Shown one piece after another: positions 11,801 through 23,200 of a stretch of 64,000 bases of DNA; within the stretch, counting starts at the first letter, position 1, and each line of letters begins with the position of its first letter. The stretch is from contig CM077593.1 of the NCBI GenBank assembly GCA_039654915.1, positions 114,625,413 to 114,689,412 on the forward strand, given 5' to 3'. A model generated the notes under the pieces. That model did not search any database and was not told the origin of the DNA. It saw only the letters and a list, made by a program, of their open reading frames with translations. The translations under genes and the position numbers were made by a program. This DNA is from Aquilaria yunnanensis (taxonomy: Eukaryota > Streptophyta > Magnoliopsida > Malvales > Thymelaeaceae).

Positions 11801-14800
11801 AAGCTAGAGTAAAAATGTAGGGTGCCTAGAATTTCCAGAGCTACTCGTCTGTATGCAATTTTTGTATATAGGTTGGTTAGCATCCCTTTGGTGCTTTCTG
11901 GCAATATTTTTTATAGAGTGAGGGAGGGAGGGAGGGAGGGAGGGAGAAGTAACCAGCTTTTTCATTTCCACGTAAACTAAACTAGCACTGCAGTTAATTG
12001 CCAATTGCTACAGCAAACAAAACCATCCAATCTGCACTTTGAGAAACAAGCCCAATAGAAGGAAAGTGGAAAACATACCTAGATTCCATTAGCTGAAATT
12101 CCTTCGCCAACGTTCTCCTCAGATAATCACAGTTGGAAAATCCTCCAAACTGTATTAACTCTTTGTTCCTTTGCATTGTCTCCCTGATGGGCGTAGCAAG
12201 CAACATTAAGCATAGACTCATTTGGGGATTTCTACCCTATGTTTCTTTAGTTGTTTTCTTGTTTTGTTTTGTTTTTGTTTTTGTTTTTTCTTTTTCTTTT
12301 TTCTCTTTTTTTACCAACTGGGAAATATAAGGTGGATCAACCACAATGTCAGAGTATAGCAGTTTCGATTTCTATCCTATGATCTAGTTAATGTTTCTAT
12401 TCAAAATGAAAATAGGAGAAGATCTCTCAAAAGATGTCACTGAAATAATCCAATATCAAAGTGCCTTATTCCAATAAAATTTATCCTTATATTCTCTTTA
12501 TCTTTATTCCCCAAGAAAAGATAAGAAAAAAAGAAAAAATAATTAACTTTATTGTTCTCTTTAATTTATCTCAGTTTCGGGACGGAGGGAGTAATAGATA
12601 ATTCATACATCCATCAATATATGTAATAGAACCAGTGAGAAAAAGAAGAGACTTGAAAGACAGCAAAAATCAAGATGACAGTCCAAGGTGGATGCCAAAT
12701 GCAGCTGCTTGTGTTTGTGCATTTACAAAATCTTCACACAAAAAGAGTAGCCCTTTATTAGTACAAAATGCTAAAGCTGGACAGTGAATTCTGAGATTCA
12801 CTGACTAATGCTGGTATTTTTATTAGCAGCTTCAATTTTAAGTATTTTGACAACAATCTTATGCACAACTGGTTTTGATTCATTTTTCAAAGAAATATCA
12901 ATATGTAATTGTGTCTTCAAAAGAGAGGCACCAGCATGGACTTGTACATCCAGCAGTTAGGCACAAGCATTTATCATATTACAGAACATAAAATCAGATA
13001 TAGACTTTCAAGAGTGTTCCGACTGATGACTTACACATCAATTTCAATATCATGATCAACTGCAGATGGTTCTAGAAACATCCTCACAGGATCTTGATCA
13101 TACAAAATCTTCAAGAATATGACAACAAGTTCACTGTCAAGAAGAAAGTGTAAGGCCGATATGTCTAATAACCACTTGAAGTAGGGGCGGAGAAGAAACT
13201 CTGAACAACAGACCTATTATACGGGAGAAGCTGGTCACTTCCTTCTTGCATGAGTAACTTTACGCATTTCAGTAGCCAGTTGAAGAAATTTGAAAACTAA
13301 AAGCAAGCACAACTATAACAGCATCAACAGAGGAATGATAATAATTTGAAAAACTAACATATAAAGAAAAGGGTATCCAAGGGCGAAAAACATCGTGTAA
13401 AGCCTATTCCCTAATCTTAAATCACTATTAGACAGTGGTATCTTATAAGGAACTTATACAAATGATAATCATGGTTATAAAGAATAGTCAACATGAAGTA
13501 CCAAACATCTCACATAACAAGGTTTTTGTCTTTAAACACCAACAATTGCTTGAACAGGGGAAAGAGGAAACCACCCATTTGCTAAATTACCTAATGTTAA
13601 TCTAGAAAGAGAATTCATAGAGACAAAGATGTCATACAGCCAGGAGAATTAAATAGCAGCACTTTTGACAGGGTTAGGGAGTTTTAACCTTAAACATGTC
13701 AGCAACATGAAAAAGCTATGTTCTGCATTTACATTTATTATACAATGTCTAGAGTCCTTATGGTTGGTGAAGATGCAAAAATTTCAAAATCTTAACCATC
13801 ACAGTTTAAAATTCCCATAATTTTCCAGGCTCAGTTAATTCAATTGAGCTGAGACATAAGTTCTTTTTTTAGGTTGTTCATATAAGCAACGATAAAAGGG
13901 AAGAGGAATATGAACCTTGAACCTTGCAACCCAAAATCACACAAGCTTGAAAAAGCCACAGTTGTTAAAATTAGTGTCAGGAAATCCAGCACAAGATTCT
14001 CACATCAGCATACCTGCAGGACCACTGATGAAAGCACCATCATAAATCGCTCAACTTGTACAAGGAATATCCCAGACATTTCTGTAGCATCATTGATGAG
14101 TGTCTCATCCAATCCAATGCCCTCATAACGCGCACGCCATCTTGAAAGACCCCGTAGTTCACCCATCCTAAATCCAATAATTTCTGCTGCTGGCTGGAAA
14201 TGAACCTCATGGCAGTAAATAAAGAGAATGATTATGCCAATCTATAAATATTGGTCAATTCATTGAAACATGCTACCCTTGAATTACGCTAAGATAAGGG
14301 GCAAAATGTTAACCTTCTCCATTCTCTTTCCCATAAAGGGAGCTCACACCAGAAACAAGATAACTTACTTTCTACCAACTTCTGATGTAATTAGAGCAAA
14401 ACAAAACTATTGCTCAGAGAAAAGAAAACAAAATTAAAGGGGAAACTGAAAATGTACATGCCCTTTTCATGAAATTGATGAGCAGGATGATACTTTCAGA
14501 CACAGTGACCAATAAAACTTAAAAGACGCTCTGGAGATATCATTCATGCAGGGAAAAGAAATTAACTGTCTGCGCTTGGGCTAATGACTTGGTAAGAACA
14601 CCCTTTCACACATCAAGTTTCTAAAGATTTCCACCAACATCCCTAAAACACAAATAGATAAAAGAGTTGCAATGCTTGTTCATACACTTTCTGACCATCA
14701 ACCCTAATTTCTCTCACGAACAACAGTCCATATAGGAGGCTGTTAAGCCATTCAATAACGCTTGGGAAGGCAGTGCTAACTCTAAAATATTAGCCTATGC

Positions 14801-17800
14801 TTCCCTGGGCCAACAACAATATTTGTTCATCAATTCATGCAATACGGGTATAATTGACATACAGTCCAACTCAAAAACATATAATTTTCCACTTTCTATG
14901 AAATACAGGCACATAAAAAATTAGTTGAAATGCATGGTGATGCAGTATAGGGGAATTTAGTTATTAGTTGGGATATTTCTAATATTCTGGTATATGGGTA
15001 GTTTAAGTAGTTAGGGGGAAATCAAGTAATTCAGGAATTAAAATTATTCTATATCTCTTAGGTTATTTATGGCTATTATAGGTCTTATAACAAATATTAG
15101 CTTTCCTTATTAGCTATTCTAGGGTTTAGTTTTAGGATTAAGAATGCCCATATAAGGCTTCTTATCTCATGTCAACTTTTAGCTTTTGATGAAGTAAGAA
15201 TTGATTTGTGTTCCCCCCTCTCCTCGTATTTTTCTTTTCTTTCTGAGTTATTCTTTTCTTGTCCTACATCACATGAATATATGTAAATACAGCCTTATAT
15301 ACATGGGCACAAGCAGATTAAACTTGCAGGACTGCCTACCAATAATGCACATAAGATAGAAGTGTATAGACTTTCAGTGTGCATCCAATCATGAACTCCC
15401 AAGATTGATCTACATTTAATATGAATCCTAGATTGCAAAGCTCAAAAATGAACCTGAAGATGATTGAGGACAATATTCTGAAGCTCTTTTCCAGCTCCAC
15501 AAACTACCTTTGCTATGCGTTTCACACCCTAATGAGTTTTTCCAAAAAAAAAAAAACAAACAAACAGTAACTGAGTGAAAATTTATCATGTTCTTCATAA
15601 ACAGTAACTAACATGAGGAAAATTTACCACTTCGCCAAGGGAGTTAACTAGGAACTGGTGAATTGGTGGGCTAGTTCGAGCACCACCAAGAAGGCTCAAA
15701 AACTCTTCTTGTGGAGATGATTCCAGCCCTAGATGCGCATTAAATTTAATGACTTTAGATAATAGGATCATATAGGAAAACAAGAAGCTCACAAAAACAA
15801 AGGAAAATCACACAATAGCAGAAATATATTATTGTAACAATATATTACCATGGTCAACAATTAGTGAAGCCAGAGGATCAAACTTCTCATGAAACGAGTG
15901 CATAGCATCTAACCACTGCTTACACATAACTGATAATGATGTATGGATAACTTGAATTAAATCTTCAACATTAGAAGCTTGTTGAGCCAACTGATGAAGC
16001 TCATTTTTCCTGCAGATGAACCAGAAAAAAAAGTCAGAAAAGGGTCAACAGTGACAAGAGGAAGGAATACAAATGATGGAAGCATTTCCTTGGCCTTGGA
16101 ACAGAGTAACCATGCCCTCTTAACTACACTCTTCCTGATACCCAGAGATGACGAAAGTATTGCCAATATGCTAGATGTTCCATAGATTTGCCACATTCTT
16201 ACCTCTTTTGAAAGATAGTGGTATCAAGCTGTAAGCAATGCAAGCCATAAATACCACCAGTTTGTGACATGCTTGATTGAGATATCTCTCTTGATCCATC
16301 CTCTTGACTAAGTTGTCCAGTGCACATGACTATCAAATGACGAAAATCCCTAGACAAAGTAACCTGAAAAGAATAATACAGTAATCATCAACTAGCAATA
16401 CCAACGTACTTTTCAAACCTGGAACACTCAAGAAATAAGCTGGGTATTCTTTAAATGACAAACCATTGTTTAGCTCAACGCTTTAGTAGCATGTCTTGAA
16501 TCTCTTGAATTCCACAAATTATAACAAGTTTCTCAGCGGTACATATACATTTTAAGAAACCCACAGATTCAAATATTGACTCTTCTTTTAATGAGGATCA
16601 AGAAACTCGAATATAAGATGATCTATATTTCTATCATACTTTCAACAGCGAGTGTGACAATAAAACTCTGGCTATCACCCACATATATTGGTAGTGCTAA
16701 ATTAAACTCAAAACCAATTGGCAAATGGAGGAAAGGCTTAAGGGCAATACAAAAACTAACATACCCCCCCCCCCCCCCAAATGACTGTATGCGGTTATAC
16801 CTCTTAACACATCCCCTCACTTGGAGGCCCATTAAATGACTGAAAACATGTTTGCCATGTGGACCACCAAATTGGGGCTAACAACAGATAAATGGAGCAA
16901 TGACAACCATGGTCTAAGATACAATGTTAAAGCATCCAACCCAAAACTGATTGCTAATGAGGGGAGACCTCAACATAATATAAAAGCAAATATCCCTTAA
17001 CCTGACCAAGTGGGGTTGTACCACTTAACAGATACCATTTAAACATGAATATACCTTGTAAATGGATGCATTCCAAAGTCTGTAAGTAGCTTGCACATTC
17101 CCAGCAAGACTAGGAATAAACATCTCCTGTATGTTCTGGAACAAATTTTGATGTATATAAGAGTTATTCAGAAGCAAATAACTTAAAATGTTAGAACCAA
17201 TTATAATTTACTTAGACAGAGGACAACTGGCCAATCTCAATTTCTGTAAGTAGCTTGCACATTCCTAGAAAGACTAGGTATAAACATCTCCTGTATGTTC
17301 TGGAACAAATTTTGACGTATATAAGAGTTATTCAGAAGCAAATAACTTAAAATGTTAGAACCAATTATAATTTACTGAGACAGAGGACAACTGGCCAATC
17401 TCAATTTCTTATAAGAAAGAAAACTTATTGTAAGGCAAGAAGCAAATCCCTAGAAGATCATTTACAAGGCAGAAAATCAGAGTCTCGAGTAACTGTATTC
17501 TCCAGAAAAGTAGCCAAGATATCAGTAGTTAAAAAAAAAACAATGAAAGGACTTACATTGAAAAAATTCTTTATTTCAAATAGAACTTACAATTTTTCCT
17601 ACTGGAAAGATCCCAAATATACTGAAGCATATGCTTCCCCCCTTGTCTCCACTGCATAAAATATTGGAGCACCGGTAAGAATAATTTGACAGCTCATGAA
17701 ATGAATCCTCACTATCATCCACGAAACCTGTATCTCCAGACACCAATCCAGGCATCCGAGGAGCTCTTGGAGCTGGAGGAAAGAAGCGAGACGTGCGGTC

Positions 17801-18940
17801 TTCATATGTTGAAACGTTAATAGAATCATCCTGAAATTAGAATAACCCTCAGATCAACAAATCCAGGAGAACGCAATGAGTTTAAACATACTCTGAAATT
17901 CTGGAGTTAAGCAAATACTAGCTTTCTGAAACAGCCAAAGAAATGCTTCAGTAGCTGGAGAAAATATCATTAAAGTTTTGAAAGAAACAGTTCAATATAG
18001 AAAAAGATACCTTCAAATGCTGCTCATCCTCCACCCAGTTTAGAGACACAACGGCATCAGTATGTGACTTTAAACTTCTCAACAGCTTCCCATTCTGCCA
18101 GAAGTCAAAACCAGAATTGATTTATAGGATCAAAAGTAATATGTGTGCAAATGCACGCAAATGTAAAGAAGCAAACTATCTAGTAACGTTTCAATGACCA
18201 CTCAAATACAGAACCAAATGTAAATACAAACAAGTATCTCTCCCAGCCTCTTGTAAAAAAGAAACCAGCCAAAGAAACACGTCATATCTAAAGTTACAAA
18301 AGCATGACAAATCACAGGGCAACCTCCAGGCTCAGAAAGAAAGAGCCTTAGATGCACCAAATTAGATATCAATTAATGTTGAATCCTTGCGAGTTAGTTA
18401 ATTACAGGCTGCAAAACAAGGGCAAGAGGTAAAAAACTAATAAGCAAATGGAATGCAACGCACTTCTACATCATGCAGTGAAATGTTGCCATCCTCTAGT
18501 CCAATAGCAATAACTTTACCGTCCGGACGCCAACACAGAGACGTAATACATCTTCCTAGAAGGAGAAACCACGAGTGAAAACTGAAATTAGCTCTGAAAG
18601 AGTTGAAATGAAGCTGAAAAACAAGTGAAACAAAAATGCATAGAAGTAGAAAAACAGTTCACTTCATCGAGGGAAAGAATACCTGGTGAAATGGTCCACA
18701 ACCTCTGCCAATTGAAACGATGCAACAGAAGCTTGGAGTCCTCAGTAACCATAGCCAGTAAATCCTTCTCAGGATTCCACTCAGCAATTCTAACCTAGAA
18801 ACGGAATGCTCTACTATATGAGCAAAACGAAAGGCAAGAAACAAATTGCGGAGGAGATGAGGAAAACAAACCTGAGAGGCGAGTGGTTTGTCAAATTGGA
18901 GCTGAAAAGGGAGCACGCGTGGCGGTTCGTCTGTTTCCAT
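8890..18940 (-). CDS. APC4: Anaphase-promoting complex subunit 4, 19 exons
   Basis: Scaffold subunit of the APC/C ubiquitin ligase that drives mitotic exit by marking cyclins and securin for degradation (family knowledge). Exons, minus strand: 18940-18872, 18794-18683, 18555-18464, 18094-18011, 17830-17591, 17135-17055, 16363-16203, 16009-15849, 15728-15628, 15528-15454, 14193-14014, 13296-13214, 13133-13035, 12183-12079, 11275-11140, 10879-10652, 10566-10417, 9958-9877, 8984-8890. They total 2,334 nt, 777 aa, in frame throughout. The N-terminus [20 protein letters not shown] and the following [20 protein letters not shown] are the APC4 WD40 domain (about residues 20-120), with [16 protein letters not shown] a blade repeat. 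The middle (about 230-480) is the helical APC4 domain. The C-terminus is acidic and ends [10 protein letters not shown]. The ATG at 18940 is preferred over upstream non-ATG frame extension because it matches plant orthologues. Introns carry a solo-LTR candidate, a Stowaway end and a tandem duplication, but no exon is broken. Confidence 0.94.
11919..11946. repeat. (GGGA)n microsatellite in APC4 intron
   Basis: About seven ggga/gagg units occur in a row in the intron between exons 14 and 15. The four-plus G-triplets are on the plus strand, which is the template strand of APC4, so a G-quadruplex could form there. A (gat)n run lies just before it at about 11,764-11,790. Confidence 0.8.
12480..12606. 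mobile_element. Stowaway-type MITE right end (partial)
   Basis: It ends gggacggagggagtaata, the complement of the Stowaway terminal CTCCCTCCGTCCC followed by a TA target. The matching left end was not found, so it is a fragment. It lies in the APC4 intron between exons 13 and 14. Confidence 0.5.
14938..15271. mobile_element. Solo LTR candidate in APC4 intron
   Basis: The 334-bp segment begins TGATG and ends CATCA, with flanking 5-mers catgg and catga (4 of 5 match). Inside are a TATA-like stretch (ccatataaggcttctt), tagggtttagttttagg, and a pyrimidine-rich end, the usual look of a plant Copia-type LTR. No internal retrotransposon sequence is present. It sits between exons 10 and 11. Confidence 0.5.
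16764..16780. repeat. Poly-C run in APC4 intron
   Basis: About 17 consecutive C in the intron between exons 6 and 7. It is the second of four long G/C homopolymers in the window. Confidence 0.85.
17079..17409. repeat. 164-bp tandem duplication overlapping APC4 exon 6
   Basis: Copies 17079-17242 and 17243-17406 differ at only a handful of positions. Each contains the splice acceptor and the first 56-57 bases of exon 6 (encoding [10 protein letters not shown]) plus upstream intron. The distal copy (nearer exon 5 in transcription) lacks the end of the exon and its donor, so it is a pseudo-exon with a good acceptor. The real exon is 17135-17055. Confidence 0.85.
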
Positions 18941-19400
18941 GGCAAAAACCCTAACCATCGGAGTCGTGATGCGGCGGAGAACCGCCGGCGTATCACTGGA
19001 ACTATTCGGCCCGAAGGAGAAGGTTGAGCGTGGCCAGAGGTTGGGAAGCGCGGCCGGGCCTCGTCTTTCTTGGTTTTTTCACTTTCGACGCTCGAGTTTC
19101 AAATTACTACATTTTAGCGGCACAGAGAAGATCCCGCGCGTCTATTCCCCACTCACCTGAAAAGCGACACGTGTCCTATTGTAACCTTACCGCTGTTACG
19201 TCCGTTCTACTCTCATTTGATTTCCCGCCTCCCGGTCCATCTCTCTGTCTCTCACCTAGCCACCCGTCAAATTCTCGCGGAAGCCAATAGGTCAGCTTGG
19301 ATCCTGCAAGAGAAGCGATGGTCCAGCGAGACGGCAGTGTAAATTTTACCAGGCAAATTGGCTCCTTGCCTAACATCACCGGAATTCCACATACCCAGCA
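18941..19400 (-). promoter_or_regulatory. APC4 upstream region with E2F-type site and G-box
   Basis: Upstream of the APC4 ATG the sequence is GC-richer than the surroundings. TTTCCCGCC at 19221-19229 fits the E2F/DP consensus WTTSSCGSS exactly, about 280 bp from the ATG. ACACGTGT at 19167-19174 is a palindromic G-box. E2F control would suit a cell-cycle gene, but that is inference from motif and position. Confidence 0.45.
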
Positions 19401-19552
19401 GCTCAAAGCAGCAAACGAGGGAATTAAATAAACTCTAGAAGGGCAATCGGGAATGAGCGATTTCAAGCCTGAAAAAAGATGTTATGATGAAACTATGAAA
19501 TTTTTTAGGTCCACACTGAGCAAAAAACAGTTTCGGTTCGGAGAGTCATACT

Positions 19553-20214
19553 GACTCAGCTAGGGATGTCGATAGATTGAATTTGGGTAGGATAAGAGTA
19601 ATACTACATCCTATCCACTACGTTAGATGCTTTCCCTTTATCCTACCCATCATCCGTCAGGTAAATAATTTTGGCACCCATATCCTACTCATTTTTATGT
19701 AGGTAAAATCGGGTAAAAACCCGTCCATCTATCAGACTTTTACAATCATATACAAAAAAAAAAAATCAAGCAATAAGCTATAAATTATATCAATCAAAGA
19801 CGTCAAAAACATTATTAGTATGTAAAAAAAGTAAAAGAGACACCACAAGGAAGCACTACACATAAATTCACACTCTAAACATACCAACACACTACAAAAA
19901 ATGAACTCCAGATTCAGTACATCACAAACATGGCGAAAAACAATACAATAAACCAACAAGGGAAGGCACACAAAAGTCTATGCCTTATACATAAGTTTAA
20001 CACCTTGATAAATATGTAATAGCATATACATATATGGGCAGGATATGGGGCGGGTGGACCCCAAATCCGCATCTTACCTATATCTAATCGGTGAAAAAAT
20101 AAAAACTAATATCCGCCTCAAATCCATTTAATTGTAAAAAAACACCTACCCATTGGGTAAGATATAACATGACCCCCATCGGCCCGGTTATCCATTGACA
20201 TCCCTAGACTCAGC
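19553..20214. mobile_element. Non-autonomous hAT element with 8-bp TSD
   Basis: Element 19561-20206 (646 bp) has terminal inverted repeats TAGGGATGTC(G/A)AT. The 8-bp target duplication gactcagc lies at 19553-19560 and 20207-20214. Short subterminal repeats (gggtag, acccat, cctacc) occur near both ends. There is no transposase. The TSD length, the TIR start and the size define a hAT-type deletion derivative. Confidence 0.85.
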
Positions 20215-23200
20215 GGGCGCCGGCAAGAGAATTTTGGCAAGAAAGAGATAGATATGATGTGAAACATTGTCAAAAGATCTCGGGTTAGCTCGGTGTTTCC
20301 TTCCTTTTCCTTTTTGCTTTTTCTATTTTTTGATACTGACACCTATTTATATTAATAAAAAATAAAAACAAAATAGAAGAAGAAGTGTTTTTTGCACATG
20401 TTCCCTCTTTCCTTTACTAATTTTTGGCACACTATTACTTGATCCTAACTCCATCTGTGAAGACATATGCATAATGAGGACCATGAAGACCAAGTCAGCT
20501 CATCTATCATTAAATGAATTAAAGTGCTTAAATTATTCTCGGGTTAGACCATAAGGATTTGTTACATATTTACAACGCCGACAAACCCCCCCCCCCCCCC
20601 CACTTCACCAACTACCATCTAGAATAGCTATTGTGTCGTCTTCTACTTTTAGCAAGAAGAGACAATGGAAGAACGTGAATTTTCTAATGTCTCTAAGGCT
20701 TTCGGTTGTTAAATTTTTCAAGAAAACTCCCATTCAAAACCTAAAGAAGATAAACAACATTGGAACAAATCCAAAAGCCTGGTTCTACACTGTCACCAAA
20801 GGCTTGTCTAATTACATTCATAAGAAGCACTGGCTTGCTGCCCTCAAGGTCTCTCAATTTTTAAAGTATTTTTTTTCAAATTTCTAGTTTTTAGTTTGTG
20901 AATTAAGCTAGATTTCTTGAAAATTTGTTTCAATTTTTGAAGTATTTTCCTTCAAATTTACATTGAAATAACCATCTTCTCAAAATATTTGAACCCTGGA
21001 AGCGACGGCTAAAGCCGGACTTTGTACCACTAAGTGTAAGGCAGATGATGTAGTGAGGGTGGGACATGGGAGTAGGTTTTGTGTGTGAGAGAAGTGTTGC
21101 AAATTATAGCCAGAAAGTTAAGTAAGTAAGGTTGATAAGCATTATTAATAACACAAAATTGAAAACATTTACATTTTAATGTCTGGCAGGTTCTTATGAC
21201 CCATGAGTGACCCAGATTGACCTGCGAATAATTCGGACGCATTAGTTCACTTAATGACAAGCAAATTGCTCCTAGTTTTATGACTTTGACGTTATGAGTT
21301 TAAGCTCTTAATAATTTGGTAATTTGTTTTAACTTAAGTTAAATTAATTTAAAATATTTTAGGATTTTTTTTGTCCAAAAACCAATGTCATTTAAAAGCT
21401 AATACGATATAAATATAATAATCTATTGGATACCTTTTTTTAATGCAATCAAATTTTTATTAATTTTTTTGTAGGTTGAGTAAGTAAAAATTCATAAAAA
21501 TGATTAGATTATGAAAAAAAAAAGATCATTTTTACCTACATCTCCTTAGTATAAATAGGTAACATTCTACTCATTATCTATTAATAGATATGAAAGCAGA
21601 AAGAATGGTAATATAGGCACTTCTTGGTGTCATGTTTTTTATTCAATTGTTACATTCATGCTATGTGGACTTTTAGGTGAAATCTTTCTTTTTTACCCTT
21701 CTGCTGCGATACGTGTCTGTTCCAGATTGTTTGTTCATTTGACTTTAATCAGGATTAAAGGTTTTTCATTTTTACATTTCCATATTTTTACCTGACACAT
21801 GTTCGTGAATTATATAGTTTTGAGTCTATGTTTTTTGTGTGGAATCAAATTATTTCACCACGTCCTAGTGGTTATAAATCAGGTAAAGCCACTATTGTAT
21901 TCCACATTTATTTTCCTTTTTTTGAGATTAATAGCTTTTATGGAATGTATTGACGGTTACATACCAATTAGTATAAAAAGCAGTAAAAAAGAATGAAATT
22001 TTTTACACTTCACATTCCTAAAACTATAATCAAGCTGCAACCTTTCTTGTTTTCATCAAACAATCATGAAGGAAGTTGCCCCACTTCTCTAGTTGTAGTT
22101 GTTCCCCCCTGTGAATCGCAACCTGCAAGTGTAAACAACACAATTTTTATGCAATGTTTCCAGAATTATGTATGTATACAATTATAGTAATCCACTATAT
22201 AACAATTCTCTTCATGCAATTTGTAGATTTTCTAAGTATCTATTCAAGGAATTCCTACATTCTTTCACTTTTTTAGGCCAATAAACAACTAAGATGTCTC
22301 TTATCTTCTACAAATTTTATGCAAATTGAATGACCAAACTCAGTTCTAATCATTTTTATGTACTCATTACAGGAAAGGAAACAACTCATGTCCCAACCTT
22401 TTGACATAGACAATCATCAAAGCAACATGAAACAGGTTATACCTTCTAGCTATTAATGTTTGCTGCCATGGTTGGTGTTTGTGTGCAATATCTTTTTTCT
22501 ACATCAATATGAATTCCTATTTTGTTTACGTAGCACATTTGTGATACACAATGTATTTGTATGTATTTAAAATTTATTTACATGTCTAATCTATATTCAC
22601 TGTTAATAACAACTTAATACACAAGGAATGAATAAAATGAAATTAATTATTTGAGAGAAAATGCAGTGTCATCATTTCTTTCTTAGATGTTGTTCCAACT
22701 TTTTTTTAACCCCTATAATCCATTTTCCAGTTTTAATGGATTATTTAGAGGTTTTCTAAATTGAGTTTGTAAGAACTCTTAATTGTATCTGTCAATAGCT
22801 AATAAAAGTTAGGCCTACTTACAATAGCATCTGTGAAGGAGTAAAAATAAGGTGCAATGTTGACATTGAACTCAACATAGTAGAGGGGTGAAGAATTTTG
22901 CTAAGGTTGATGGATCCTTAGCAAAGAATTTTGAAGATGCAATGGAGAGAGCAACGGAGGCAGTTTTACACAGGCTTATGAGTTTTCATAAGTTATACAT
23001 TTTTTATGTCAACTTTGAAGTATGTTTGGCTTTGAAGGACAGGTTGGTAAAGAAAAATGATGAGGTCTAGGGGCTGAAGTTTGAGTTTGATCCGGTTAAA
23101 TTTAACCAAACTTGCCTGCGAAATGTCTTTGAGGATCAAACTGGTGAACTTGAGGCCGAGGTGACTAAACTCGAAGCCAAGGTTGGCCTTCTATGAAAAC

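Noticed and set aside
19024..19466. Frames on both strands upstream of APC4 as a divergent gene
   Set aside because: No conserved protein. The region fits a promoter/5' UTR and the frames follow from raised GC.
22374..22437. Exon-like piece with good splice borders, faintly like an ESCRT-III (Snf7-type) segment
   Set aside because: Too short, and the neighbouring pieces do not join in phase. Similarity may be chance.
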